NCBI GenBank assembly: GCA_016872125.1
Contig: VHBD01000046.1
Span: 1 to 9,361, forward strand
DNA from: Sphingomonadales bacterium
Lineage (GTDB): Bacteria > Bacteroidota > Bacteroidia > UBA7662
Direction of reading: 5' to 3'
Length of the DNA stretch: 9,361 nucleotides
Below the pieces are notes generated by a model that had not been told where the DNA came from, did no database searches, and was given only the letters and a program-made list of their open reading frames with translations. Positions within the stretch are counted from its first letter, which is position 1, and each line of letters starts with the position of its first letter. Of the stretch, positions 1 through 6,217 are shown piece after piece. A program made the translations under genes and the position numbers.

Positions 1-1
1 C

Positions 2-790
2 GCAGAGCCCGGGGTAAACGGTTCTTCCGGCCTCAAAACCGGGGCCCAAGGCAACGATATTGTCTTGGAAGTGCCGTTGGGAACGGTGGCACGGGATGCG
101 GAAAGCGGCGAAAAATTATTGGAAATCACCTCCGACGGGGAAGAGGCGATCCTCCTACCCGGTGGCCGAGGGGGACAAGGCAACCATCACTTCAAGAGCG
201 CAACACGGCAATCGCCTCGATTTGCCCAACCGGGGGAACCTGGTCAGGAAGTCTGGCATATCCTGGAATTGAAATTGCTTGCCGATGTGGGTTTGGTCGG
301 ATTCCCCAATGCGGGCAAAAGCACCTTGTTGGCCTCCATCTCTGCGGCCAAACCCGAAATTGCGGATTATCCCTTCACCACCTTGGTCCCCAACCTGGGC
401 ATCGTGCCTTACCGCGACTACCGATCCTTTGTCATGGCGGATATTCCCGGTCTGATTGAGGGCGCCCATGCCGGCAAAGGGCTGGGGCATCGTTTCCTTC
501 GTCATATTGAGCGCAATTCGGTATTGCTTTTTGTGATTCCTGCCGATGCGGACTCCATACCAGAACAATACCGCATTCTCCTAAGCGAATTGGGGCAGTA
601 CAACCCGGACTTGCTGACCAAAAGGCGGCTTCTCGCCGTCAGCAAAGCTGACCTCACCGACGAGGAATTGCGCCAAGCCTTGAGCGTAGAACTGCCTGCT
701 GATCTCCCCGCTGTTTTTATATCGGCCATCAGCGGACAAGGCCTCGTTGAACTCAAAGATCTGATCTGGAAAACCATCCAGGATTCGTAA
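2..790 (+). CDS. obg: GTPase Obg/CgtA, 5'-truncated by window edge
   Basis: Obg-family P-loop GTPase, which in bacteria binds the large ribosomal subunit and acts in ribosome maturation and growth control. The frame is open from base 2, so the start lies outside the window; 262 residues are visible. The end of the glycine-rich Obg fold is present (LLPGGRGGQGNHHFKS, nt 152-199), followed by the G domain: P-loop GFPNAGKS (nt 299-322), switch I YPFTT, G3 DIPG, G4 as SKAD rather than the textbook NKxD, and G5 SAISGQG. The protein ends about 15 residues after G5, so the extra C-terminal OCT domain of Firmicute Obg is absent, as is usual for the short Obg forms. kbl follows after 15 nt on the same strand, suggesting co-transcription. 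Identification is firm. Confidence 0.96.
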   Translation, partial: AEPGVNGSSGLKTGAQGNDIVLEVPLGTVARDAESGEKLLEITSDGEEAILLPGGRGGQGNHHFKSATRQSPRFAQPGEPGQEVWHILELKLLADVGLVGFPNAGKSTLLASISAAKPEIADYPFTTLVPNLGIVPYRDYRSFVMADIPGLIEGAHAGKGLGHRFLRHIERNSVLLFVIPADADSIPEQYRILLSELGQYNPDLLTKRRLLAVSKADLTDEELRQALSVELPADLPAVFISAISGQGLVELKDLIWKTIQDS

Positions 791-805
791 TTAAAAAATA
801 TTGTT

Positions 806-2014
806 ATGAAACCATACGCCCAGGGGTTGCAAATCCGTTTGCAAGAAGAATTATCCAGCTTACAAGAACAAGGCCTCTACAAAAAGGAGCGGGTCATGGT
901 TTCGCCCCAAGCAGCGGAGATTACCTTAAGCGACGGACGAACGGCCATCAATTGTTGCGCCAACAATTACCTGGGCCTCTCGAGCCATCCCCGTGTTCTG
1001 AATGCTGCGCATAAAGCTCTTGATTCTCATGGCTTTGGGATGAGCTCGGTGCGCTTCATCTGCGGAACCCAAGATATTCACAAAGAACTGGAGCAGGCCA
1101 TTGCGCAATTTTATGGAACAGAGGATAGCATTTTGTATGCCGCTGCCTTTGACGCAAACGGAGGGGTCTTCGAGCCCTTGTTAGGGGAGAAAGATGCCAT
1201 CATCAGCGATGCCCTCAACCACGCTTCCATCATTGACGGTGTTCGTTTGTGCAAAGCTCATCGTTACCGCTATGCCAACAACAACATGGAGGAACTTGAG
1301 GCCTGCCTCATCCAATGCCGCGATGCCGGCCACGAAAATGTTTTAATTGTTACAGATGGGGTTTTCAGTATGGACGGTTATGTGGCCCAGCTGGATCGAA
1401 TAGTGGAATTAGCCAAAACCTACGGGGCCATGACCATGGTGGATGAATGCCATGCGGCTGGTTTTTTGGGCGCAAGCGGAAGAGGGGCCCCAGAGCTGTG
1501 CGGGGTACACGGACAAATTGATTTGGTGACAGGTACCCTGGGCAAGGCCTTGGGCGGTGCAATGGGCGGATACACCACCGGTCGCAAAGAAATGATCGCC
1601 ATGCTGCGCCAACGTTCCAGGCCGTATTTGTTCAGCAATTCCTTGGCTCCGGCCATTGTCGGGGCATCGCTCGAAGTCTTTCGCATGCTGGAGGAGAGCA
1701 ATGAGTTGCCGCGCAAACTTGCCGAGAATGTGCGCTTCTTCAAAGAAGGGATCCTCAACCTGGGCTTTGATATCCGCGATGGGGCATCGGCCATCGTTCC
1801 CATTATGCTCTACGACGCGGCCTTGAGTCAACGGATGGCGGATGCCTTGCTTGACGAAGGAGTCTATGTGATTGGTTTCTTCTATCCGGTTGTTCCACAA
1901 GGCCAAGCCCGGATTCGGGTTCAATTGTCTGCGGCCCATTCCACGGAGCAATTGCAGACGGTAATCGACGCTTTTGGCAGAGTGGGTCGCCGCCTCGGTG
2001 TTATCCCCACCTAA
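806..2014 (+). CDS. kbl: 2-amino-3-ketobutyrate CoA ligase (glycine C-acetyltransferase)
   Basis: PLP-dependent alpha-oxoamine synthase that interconverts glycine plus acetyl-CoA with 2-amino-3-ketobutyrate plus CoA, the second step of threonine breakdown via threonine dehydrogenase. The 402 residues are close to the 398 of E. coli Kbl. Motifs seen: CGTQ (86-89), SDALNHASIIDGVR (134-147), TDGVFSMDG (183-191), VDECHAAGFLG (212-222) with the cofactor Asp213 and His216, and the Schiff-base lysine in TGTLGK (Lys247). The ATG at 806 follows an A/T-rich leader without a clear Shine-Dalgarno, 15 nt after obg. Family paralogues such as serine palmitoyltransferase and AONS share the fold; the CGTQ and SDALNHASIIDGVR signatures favour Kbl. 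No threonine dehydrogenase gene is in the window. The stop codon faces the epimerase gene across 25 nt with no evident terminator hairpin. Confidence 0.92.
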   Translation: MKPYAQGLQIRLQEELSSLQEQGLYKKERVMVSPQAAEITLSDGRTAINCCANNYLGLSSHPRVLNAAHKALDSHGFGMSSVRFICGTQDIHKELEQAIAQFYGTEDSILYAAAFDANGGVFEPLLGEKDAIISDALNHASIIDGVRLCKAHRYRYANNNMEELEACLIQCRDAGHENVLIVTDGVFSMDGYVAQLDRIVELAKTYGAMTMVDECHAAGFLGASGRGAPELCGVHGQIDLVTGTLGKALGGAMGGYTTGRKEMIAMLRQRSRPYLFSNSLAPAIVGASLEVFRMLEESNELPRKLAENVRFFKEGILNLGFDIRDGASAIVPIMLYDAALSQRMADALLDEGVYVIGFFYPVVPQGQARIRVQLSAAHSTEQLQTVIDAFGRVGRRLGVIPT

Positions 2015-2039
2015 GCCCAACAACCAACCGACAATGCCC

Positions 2040-2498
2040 TTACCCTGATTGCTCGTCGTGCATGCGGTGCTGGCATAATTCAACCAGCATACCCCCCGCA
2101 CTGCGTGGATGCAAAAAACAAACCCACTGATCGTCTGCTCCGTGCCGGGGTTCATCCGATAGCAGTTGAAAACCTTGCTCACGTAGCCTGGCCATCGAGG
2201 CACGGATATCCTCCACGGCATAAGCAACATGGTGAAATCCTTCGCCCCTTTGGGCCAAGAATTTGGCGATAGGGCCTTCGGGGTTGAGGCTTTGCAACAA
2301 TTCAATTTTGTTAGGCCCCACCTGAAAAAAGCTGGTCACCACCCCTTCGGATTCCACAGTTTCACGTTTGTAGGGCGGGACCCCCAACAAGCGGGTGTAC
2401 AATGGCTCGGCCTCCTCCAAGGAATGCACAGCAATTCCCAGATGTTCAACCCTTGTAAACTCGCTAAGGCTTTCTTGCATTGAAGGGACATTTTCCAT
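2040..2498 (-). CDS. mce: methylmalonyl-CoA epimerase
   Basis: Glyoxalase/VOC-fold metalloenzyme that interconverts (2R)- and (2S)-methylmalonyl-CoA between propionyl-CoA carboxylase and methylmalonyl-CoA mutase. The 152 residues contain two beta-alpha-beta-beta-beta repeats. The first begins at VEHLGIAVHSLEEA (residues 17-30, metal ligand His19) and includes KIELLQ (Glu66). The second begins at GFHHVAYAVEDI (His89/His90) and ends in GGMLVELCQ (Glu140). The substrate-side pattern SLNPEGPIAKFLAQRGEGFHH is typical of the epimerase subgroup. The ATG at 2498 gives a 16-residue leader before the fold; the in-frame ATG at 2480 would give 146 residues, closer to the usual length, and neither has a clear Shine-Dalgarno. 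The gene is divergent from the Fe-S carrier gene and convergent with kbl. Family assignment is strong; the start is uncertain. Confidence 0.92.
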   Translation of the reverse strand: MENVPSMQESLSEFTRVEHLGIAVHSLEEAEPLYTRLLGVPPYKRETVESEGVVTSFFQVGPNKIELLQSLNPEGPIAKFLAQRGEGFHHVAYAVEDIRASMARLREQGFQLLSDEPRHGADDQWVCFLHPRSAGGMLVELCQHRMHDEQSG

Positions 2499-2535
2499 GG
2501 AATGTCGAATTTAAGGAAATTCCCTCCGCTCCTTG

Positions 2536-2543
2536 TAATTTTG
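2536..2543 (+). promoter_or_regulatory. possible Bacteroidota -7 promoter box (TAATTTTG)
   Basis: TAATTTTG matches the TAnnTTTG -7 consensus of the Bacteroidota primary sigma factor exactly and lies in the 53-nt divergent gap before the Fe-S carrier gene. No good TTG -33 element is seen at the usual spacing. Transcription starting about 7 nt downstream would leave almost no leader before the ATG at 2552, so this is either a near-leaderless promoter or a chance match. Confidence 0.3.
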
Positions 2544-2551
2544 CAGGAATT

Positions 2552-2878
2552 ATGTTGCAAATCTCCCAAAAAGCCGCTGACAAGGTTCAGGCCCTGCTCC
2601 AGGATCCCGAGCAAAGCGGCAAATCCTATCTCCGCATTTCTGTGCTCAGCGGAGGCTGTTCGGGGCTCTCTTACCGTATGGATTTTGAAGCAGACGCCCA
2701 ACCCGAAGACCAGCGCTTCGAAGACAAGGGTGTTCAACTGCTCTGCGACAAAAAAAGCCTGGTTTATTTGATCGGCACCGAACTGGATTTCAGTGACGGG
2801 CTCAATGGCAAAGGATTTCATTTCAATAACCCGAACGCCGCCCGATCCTGTGCCTGCGGTGAGAGCTTCTCGCTTTGA
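2552..2878 (+). CDS. A-type iron-sulfur carrier protein (HesB/IscA/ErpA family)
   Basis: Small Fe-S cluster assembly protein that receives clusters from the SUF or ISC machinery and passes them to apo-enzymes. The protein has 108 residues, the standard family length. The three cluster-ligating cysteines are present: Cys36 in SGGCSGLSY, and Cys100 and Cys102 in RSCACGESF at the C-terminus, matching the C-x(n)-C-x-C pattern of IscA. The LDFSDGLNGKGFHFNNPNA segment (78-96) is also typical. The start is placed at ATG 2552 because family homology begins there (MLQISQKAADKV) and AGGA lies 3 nt upstream; the frame stays open further 5' from a TTG at 2480. Its TGA overlaps the TTG start of pdxJ, implying translational coupling. 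Sequence alone does not separate IscA, SufA and ErpA roles. Confidence 0.93.
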   Translation: MLQISQKAADKVQALLQDPEQSGKSYLRISVLSGGCSGLSYRMDFEADAQPEDQRFEDKGVQLLCDKKSLVYLIGTELDFSDGLNGKGFHFNNPNAARSCACGESFSL

Positions 2879-3615
2879 CCAGGCTTAGCGTCAACATCAA
2901 CAAAATCGCCCTCCTTCGCAACAGCCGTGGCGGGAATGTCCCCGATCCTTTGGCCGTTGCTTTGGATTGCGAGCGTTTCGGGGCAGATGGGATCACCGTT
3001 CATCCACGACCGGATGCCCGTCATATACGATACCACGATGTTCGATTGCTCAAAAGTCGCCTGCAAACCGAACTCAACATCGAAGGGAATCCTTACGAAC
3101 CTTCCTTCATGGACTTGGTGCTGGAACTCAAGCCCCAACAAGTCACCTTGGTGCCGGATGAACCTGCCCAATTGACCTCGGATCACGGTTGGGATCTTAC
3201 GATGCATGCCGAGCGCCTTGCGCCCTTGGTTGAACAATTCCAGGCAGTCGGTATTCGGGTTTCCGCCTTCATTGATCCATCCCCGGTCCATGCCCAAAGG
3301 GCCGCCCACCTCGGGTTTGATGCGGTGGAACTCTATACCGAGTCCTATGCGAAACATTATGGAGGCTCGGTACAAACCTCGGAATTGCTGACCCCTTACA
3401 TGGATACTGCACGCGTTGCCGCCGATTTGGGGCTGTTGGTGAATGCAGGACACGATTTGAACCTCGCCAATTTGGGCGCGCTGCATCAGCATATTCCCTG
3501 GCTCCACGAAGTCTCCATTGGCCATGCCCTGGTTTCCGATGCCTTGTACCTGGGCCTCGAAAACACTGTTCGCTTATACGCCCGCATTCTGCAAAAACCG
3601 TTTATCGGTGGGTAG
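2875..3615 (+). CDS. pdxJ: pyridoxine 5'-phosphate synthase
   Basis: TIM-barrel enzyme that condenses 1-deoxy-D-xylulose 5-phosphate with 3-amino-2-oxopropyl phosphate to form pyridoxine 5'-phosphate in the DXP-dependent vitamin B6 pathway. The 246 residues span the full family length. Diagnostic segments: LSVNINKIALLRNSRGG at the N-terminus, DGITVHPRPDARHIR (His43), LNIEGNPY (Glu70), LVPDEP, LLVNAGHDLN (His193) and VSIGHALVSDAL near the end. The start is TTG at 2875: an in-frame TGA at 2860-2862 and the absence of any ATG or GTG before the conserved N-terminus leave no other choice. TTG overlaps the TGA of the Fe-S carrier gene by 4 nt, and the 3' end overlaps trmB by 8 nt. The product supplies the PLP cofactor used by Kbl encoded upstream, although kbl is not in this operon. 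Confidence 0.96.
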   Translation: MTRLSVNINKIALLRNSRGGNVPDPLAVALDCERFGADGITVHPRPDARHIRYHDVRLLKSRLQTELNIEGNPYEPSFMDLVLELKPQQVTLVPDEPAQLTSDHGWDLTMHAERLAPLVEQFQAVGIRVSAFIDPSPVHAQRAAHLGFDAVELYTESYAKHYGGSVQTSELLTPYMDTARVAADLGLLVNAGHDLNLANLGALHQHIPWLHEVSIGHALVSDALYLGLENTVRLYARILQKPFIGG

Positions 3616-4342
3616 GCGCAAGCTGGCACATTTTGCGGAAATGGCGGCCATGCCCCGGGTTTGGGAACATCCCGAACACAGCGCAGGGCGATGGCGTGCG
3701 ATGCTTGCCTGCCCCATTACCCCCTTAGATTCCCCCGATCACCCGTCCTCCCCCCTGCCTGAACCCCATGATGGTCCTGCTGTTCCCCAAAAGCTCACCC
3801 TCGAATTGGGTTGTGGAACCGGCTTATGGACCGTAGGCATGGCCGAGAAGTTTAAGGATGGTTGGTGGATCGGTGCTGATATCAAGGGGGCCAGGATGTG
3901 GCATGGCGCCAAACTCTTGGAAAGCAAACAACTAAACAATGTAGGTTTCTTGCGTACCCGCTTGGAAGAAATCGAATCGTATTTTGAAAGTGGCGAAGTC
4001 AACGAGATATGGATTACCTTTCCTGATCCCCAACCACGGGAAAGTCGTGAAAAAAAACGACTAAGCTCTCCGGCTTTTCTACGTCGCTACCGCAATATCC
4101 TGAACCCGGACGGCTGCATTCACCTCAAGACGGATAACATATCCCTGTTCGAATACACCGTGGAAGCGTGGCAGGCCGAAGGCCTTCTGATCGAGCGCTG
4201 TATTCGGGATGTTCACTCCCCAAAACATATTGCTCAGCGCAATCCTTACGAACAAGACGCCCTTTCCGTCCTCACCACCTACGAATCACGCTATATGGTG
4301 CAAAACCTGCCTATACACTACGTAAGGGGAAGATTTTTATAA
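3608..4342 (+). CDS. trmB: tRNA (guanine-N7-)-methyltransferase
   Basis: SAM-dependent Rossmann-fold methyltransferase that forms m7G46 in the tRNA variable loop. The start is assigned to GTG 3608, giving 244 residues, because the translation then begins MGRRKLAHFAEM, the conserved opening of the Bacteroidota family (MGKNKL-like). Motifs: SAM-binding LELGCGTG (65-72), IGADIKGARMW (88-98), FLRTRLE, the catalytic-region WITFPDPQ (136-143), HLKTDN (172-177) and a C-terminal TTYESRY (223-229). Residues 34-61 form a proline-rich linker between the N-terminal segment and the Rossmann core, where relatives as I recall them are less proline-rich. The gene overlaps pdxJ by 8 nt, and its TAA lies inside the palindrome TTATAA that also supplies the stop of the convergent gene. 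Function is secure. Confidence 0.95.
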   Translation: MGRRKLAHFAEMAAMPRVWEHPEHSAGRWRAMLACPITPLDSPDHPSSPLPEPHDGPAVPQKLTLELGCGTGLWTVGMAEKFKDGWWIGADIKGARMWHGAKLLESKQLNNVGFLRTRLEEIESYFESGEVNEIWITFPDPQPRESREKKRLSSPAFLRRYRNILNPDGCIHLKTDNISLFEYTVEAWQAEGLLIERCIRDVHSPKHIAQRNPYEQDALSVLTTYESRYMVQNLPIHYVRGRFL

Positions 4343-5035
4343 GCAAATTCGATCGATAATTTCCTGCCAAACCTCGTAGTCGGTGCCCTCTTCAGGAGCA
4401 TTGGCTTGGAGGTAAATACCCGCAAAGCGGGGAAGTCCTTGTCTTGTTTGCAGGGCCATCACCTCATCGAGGGTCTCCACCCGTAGATACCGTAGGGTGT
4501 CGACGTTTAGGGGCAGGGTCATTATCGAGTCTGGGGCAATCACCACCCAATCCGGCGGGTTCTGGGCAGTCCACGCGTTCGTGATCCCAGGGGGCCCGGG
4601 AATCCCAAGGGCCTTAGGAATCCCAGGAGTCCAAGGAGCATAATTGACGGCATAGGGCACCCTTGGCGGAATTTCAAAAGGAGGATGCTGCAAGACAGTT
4701 GGGGCAGCAGATTGCGCATCGGTCACCATAACGCCGCAGCAACCGTCGAAGGTCTCAAAAGCCTCCAGCGCCATTGGAAGATAGGGCCATGGGGCAGCCA
4801 GCCAAATTTCAGGTCCCGAAACCCAGCCTTTGATTTCGTTCCATACGGCCAAAGCTTGTTTCAAAATTTCTTCTGGCGTCCCTTCAAGTTCCCCGATCGC
4901 CTCGGGTAGAAAGCCGATCCCACGGTTTGATTGCGGGCGGCTGATCCAAGGATGCAAAACCACACGCTCTGTGCCGGCAGCGGCCGCAAAGCGCGCATCC
5001 ATCAAGGCCGAGACCCCTCCGATAACAAATTCCAT
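4337..5035 (-). CDS. hypothetical protein, possible degenerate TrpF-like TIM barrel
   Basis: Not confidently recognised. The 232-residue protein has no signal peptide or membrane segment. Its opening, VIGGVSALMDARFAAAAGTERVVL (4-27), has the pattern of the first beta-alpha-beta unit of phosphoribosylanthranilate isomerase (KICGITNLEDA..AGADAVGF). Its end, AGIYLQANAPEEGTDYEVWQEII (about 207-229), parallels the phosphate-binding end of that family (SSGVE.PG.KD). The catalytic Cys of the TrpF KxCG motif would be Gly here, so isomerase activity is unlikely if the analogy holds. A Gly/Pro-rich, collagen-like stretch lies around residues 130-152, encoded by a 9-bp repeat, and looks inserted. It is convergent with trmB (6-nt overlap of the ends) and divergent from the atl gene across 63 nt. 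Being a real gene is supported by tight packing and a long open frame; the barrel assignment is inference. Confidence 0.7.
   Translation of the reverse strand: MEFVIGGVSALMDARFAAAAGTERVVLHPWISRPQSNRGIGFLPEAIGELEGTPEEILKQALAVWNEIKGWVSGPEIWLAAPWPYLPMALEAFETFDGCCGVMVTDAQSAAPTVLQHPPFEIPPRVPYAVNYAPWTPGIPKALGIPGPPGITNAWTAQNPPDWVVIAPDSIMTLPLNVDTLRYLRVETLDEVMALQTRQGLPRFAGIYLQANAPEEGTDYEVWQEIIDRICL
4584..4637. repeat. degenerate 9-bp tandem repeat (six units) inside the barrel-like gene
   Basis: Six consecutive 9-bp units can be read on the + strand: atcccaggg, ggcccggga, atcccaagg, gccttagga, atcccagga, gtccaagga. The most regular unit is atcccagga. Because 9 is a multiple of three the frame is kept; on the minus strand the repeat encodes a tripeptide-periodic segment TPGIPKALGIPGPPGI with Gly at regular positions. 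It is the only such low-complexity patch in the protein. Confidence 0.75.
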
Positions 5036-5098
5036 ATTCTAAATGTCATCGCAAATTAGGGGAAAAAATCAGATTCACCAAAGGTATTTTTGAGGTGG

Positions 5099-5440
5099 AT
5101 GGAACGAGATTTTTTTGCGGCGGTCTATGACGTGGTTCGGCTGGTACCGCATGGACGAGTCACCAGCTATGGAGCCGTGGCGAAATTCTTGGGGAGCGGG
5201 AGGAGCGCAAGAGCCGTAGGCTATGCGATGAACGCATCGCACGGGGTGACTCCGGCCGTTCCTGCCCATCGTGTGGTCAATCGCAACGGGGTCCTAAGCG
5301 GGAAACATCATTTTGGGAGCGAAAACGCCATGGCCGATCGGTTACGAGCAGAAGGCATCACGGTGGTGGACGATACCGTCCACAACTTCAGGGACGTTTT
5401 CTGGGACCCCGAATGCCTCCTGCAGCAACCTTCCCCTTAA
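5099..5440 (+). CDS. alkyltransferase-like (ATL) DNA lesion-binding protein, MGMT family
   Basis: DNA-binding protein of the O6-alkylguanine-DNA alkyltransferase family lacking the methyl-acceptor cysteine. ATL proteins bind O6-alkylguanine, flip the base and direct the lesion to nucleotide excision repair. The 113 residues match the short, single-domain ATL form. The active-site motif reads VPAHRVV (54-60) with Ala56 where MGMT has the reactive Cys of PCHR. Other signatures are present: GRVTSYGAVAKFLG (19-32, base-flipping Tyr24), SARAVGYAMNAS (helix-turn-helix with arginine finger), VNRNGVLSGKHHFG, and a C-terminal FWDPE. The ATG at 5099 best fits the family; a TTG at 5090 would add three residues. 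The AlbA_2-type gene follows 9 nt after the TAA in the same frame. Confidence 0.92.
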   Translation: MERDFFAAVYDVVRLVPHGRVTSYGAVAKFLGSGRSARAVGYAMNASHGVTPAVPAHRVVNRNGVLSGKHHFGSENAMADRLRAEGITVVDDTVHNFRDVFWDPECLLQQPSP

Positions 5441-5449
5441 TTTCAAGCC

Positions 5450-6217
5450 GTGAAGAAGGCAACCAAGCCCCATCGCCCCCCGTCACTTGACCGCATCCCC
5501 CCCCGATTGAAGGCCGCAAATGGGAGCACCGTGGGCCATGTGGCCTTCTATCAGTGGATCGAGGAGGGGGAACACGATCGCCAAGACTTCAAGGAAACCA
5601 TTTCATCCTCGCGCAAAATCGCGAAAACCCTCTGCGCCTTCGCCAATACCCGGGGAGGACGATTGCTCGTGGGCGTTCGGGATAACGGAAGTCTTCGGCA
5701 TTTGGATACGGAGGCGGAGAAGCAAATGCTGGAAAATGCCGGAGGTTTTTTTTGTAAACCCGAAGTGGCTTTGGATTTTCATCCGCTTCAAATTGGTATG
5801 AAAGAAGTCCTGGTCGTGGAAATCCACGAATCGCAGGATAAACCGGTCCGTTGTTTGAACGAGGAGAACGAATGGGAGGTTTATATTCGGAGCAAAGACC
5901 AATGCCTCTTGGCCTCGGAAATGAGTATTCGAATGTTACGAAACGAAGATCCTCAAGGAGAGGACGCCCCGATTCTTGAATTTGGCAGCAAAGAACAAGC
6001 CTTGTTAGATTATCTGCGGGTCAAGCCGCGGATCAATGTTCCCCAATGCAAGGCCATGTTCAATATCGGAACCGTACGAGCCCGCAATATGCTTCTTCAA
6101 TTGACCCGATCAGGCTTACTTACCCTGCATTCTCACGAAAAAGAGGATTTTTTTACGCTTGGGCCTGGCGGTAATGCGGGAAACGAAAGCGGTCGCTCTG
6201 TTCGATCGCATCCATGA
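5450..6217 (+). CDS. AlbA_2 (Schlafen-type) domain protein with C-terminal winged helix
   Basis: The N-terminal AlbA_2 domain shows GEHDRQDFKETI (40-51), KIAKTLCAFANTRGGRLLVGVRDNG (56-80) and WEVYIRSKDQ (142-151), the usual hallmarks of this nucleic-acid-associated fold. Residues about 180-236 look like a winged helix (EQALLDYL, NVPQCKAMFNIGTVRARNMLLQLTRSGLL, ending in DFFTL). Small two-domain proteins of this type are widespread in Bacteroidota; their role is not established, and DNA or RNA binding is inferred. The start is uncertain: GTG 5450 gives 255 residues with a Pro/Arg-rich 28-residue extension, whereas GTG 5531, preceded by GGGAG, would begin just before the domain. Family similarity ends near residue 237, and the last 18 residues are read through the 3' end of the opposing acyltransferase gene. 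It is probably co-transcribed with the ATL gene 9 nt upstream. Confidence 0.85.
   Translation: MKKATKPHRPPSLDRIPPRLKAANGSTVGHVAFYQWIEEGEHDRQDFKETISSSRKIAKTLCAFANTRGGRLLVGVRDNGSLRHLDTEAEKQMLENAGGFFCKPEVALDFHPLQIGMKEVLVVEIHESQDKPVRCLNEENEWEVYIRSKDQCLLASEMSIRMLRNEDPQGEDAPILEFGSKEQALLDYLRVKPRINVPQCKAMFNIGTVRARNMLLQLTRSGLLTLHSHEKEDFFTLGPGGNAGNESGRSVRSHP

Noticed and set aside
1409..2305. A 298-codon minus-strand open frame opposite the end of kbl and across the epimerase gene
   Set aside because: It runs antisense to two confidently assigned genes in a different frame, and its translation shows no family motif; it is a shadow of their codon usage.
2818..3525. A 235-codon minus-strand open frame opposite pdxJ
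   Set aside because: It lies almost wholly antisense to pdxJ, whose family motifs are unambiguous, and has no recognisable domain.
6119..6160. A third possible copy of the two-block element (ACCCTGCAT followed by TTTTTTTAC)
   Set aside because: It lacks the leading TTG context and the TAGAACC block, and it sits inside the AlbA_2 coding sequence; the match is explained by chance.
5450..6217. A phage-defence or Schlafen-like immune gene
   Set aside because: The AlbA_2 domain alone is not evidence for defence, and no helicase, nuclease, transposase or other accessory gene lies nearby; the neighbours are housekeeping genes.
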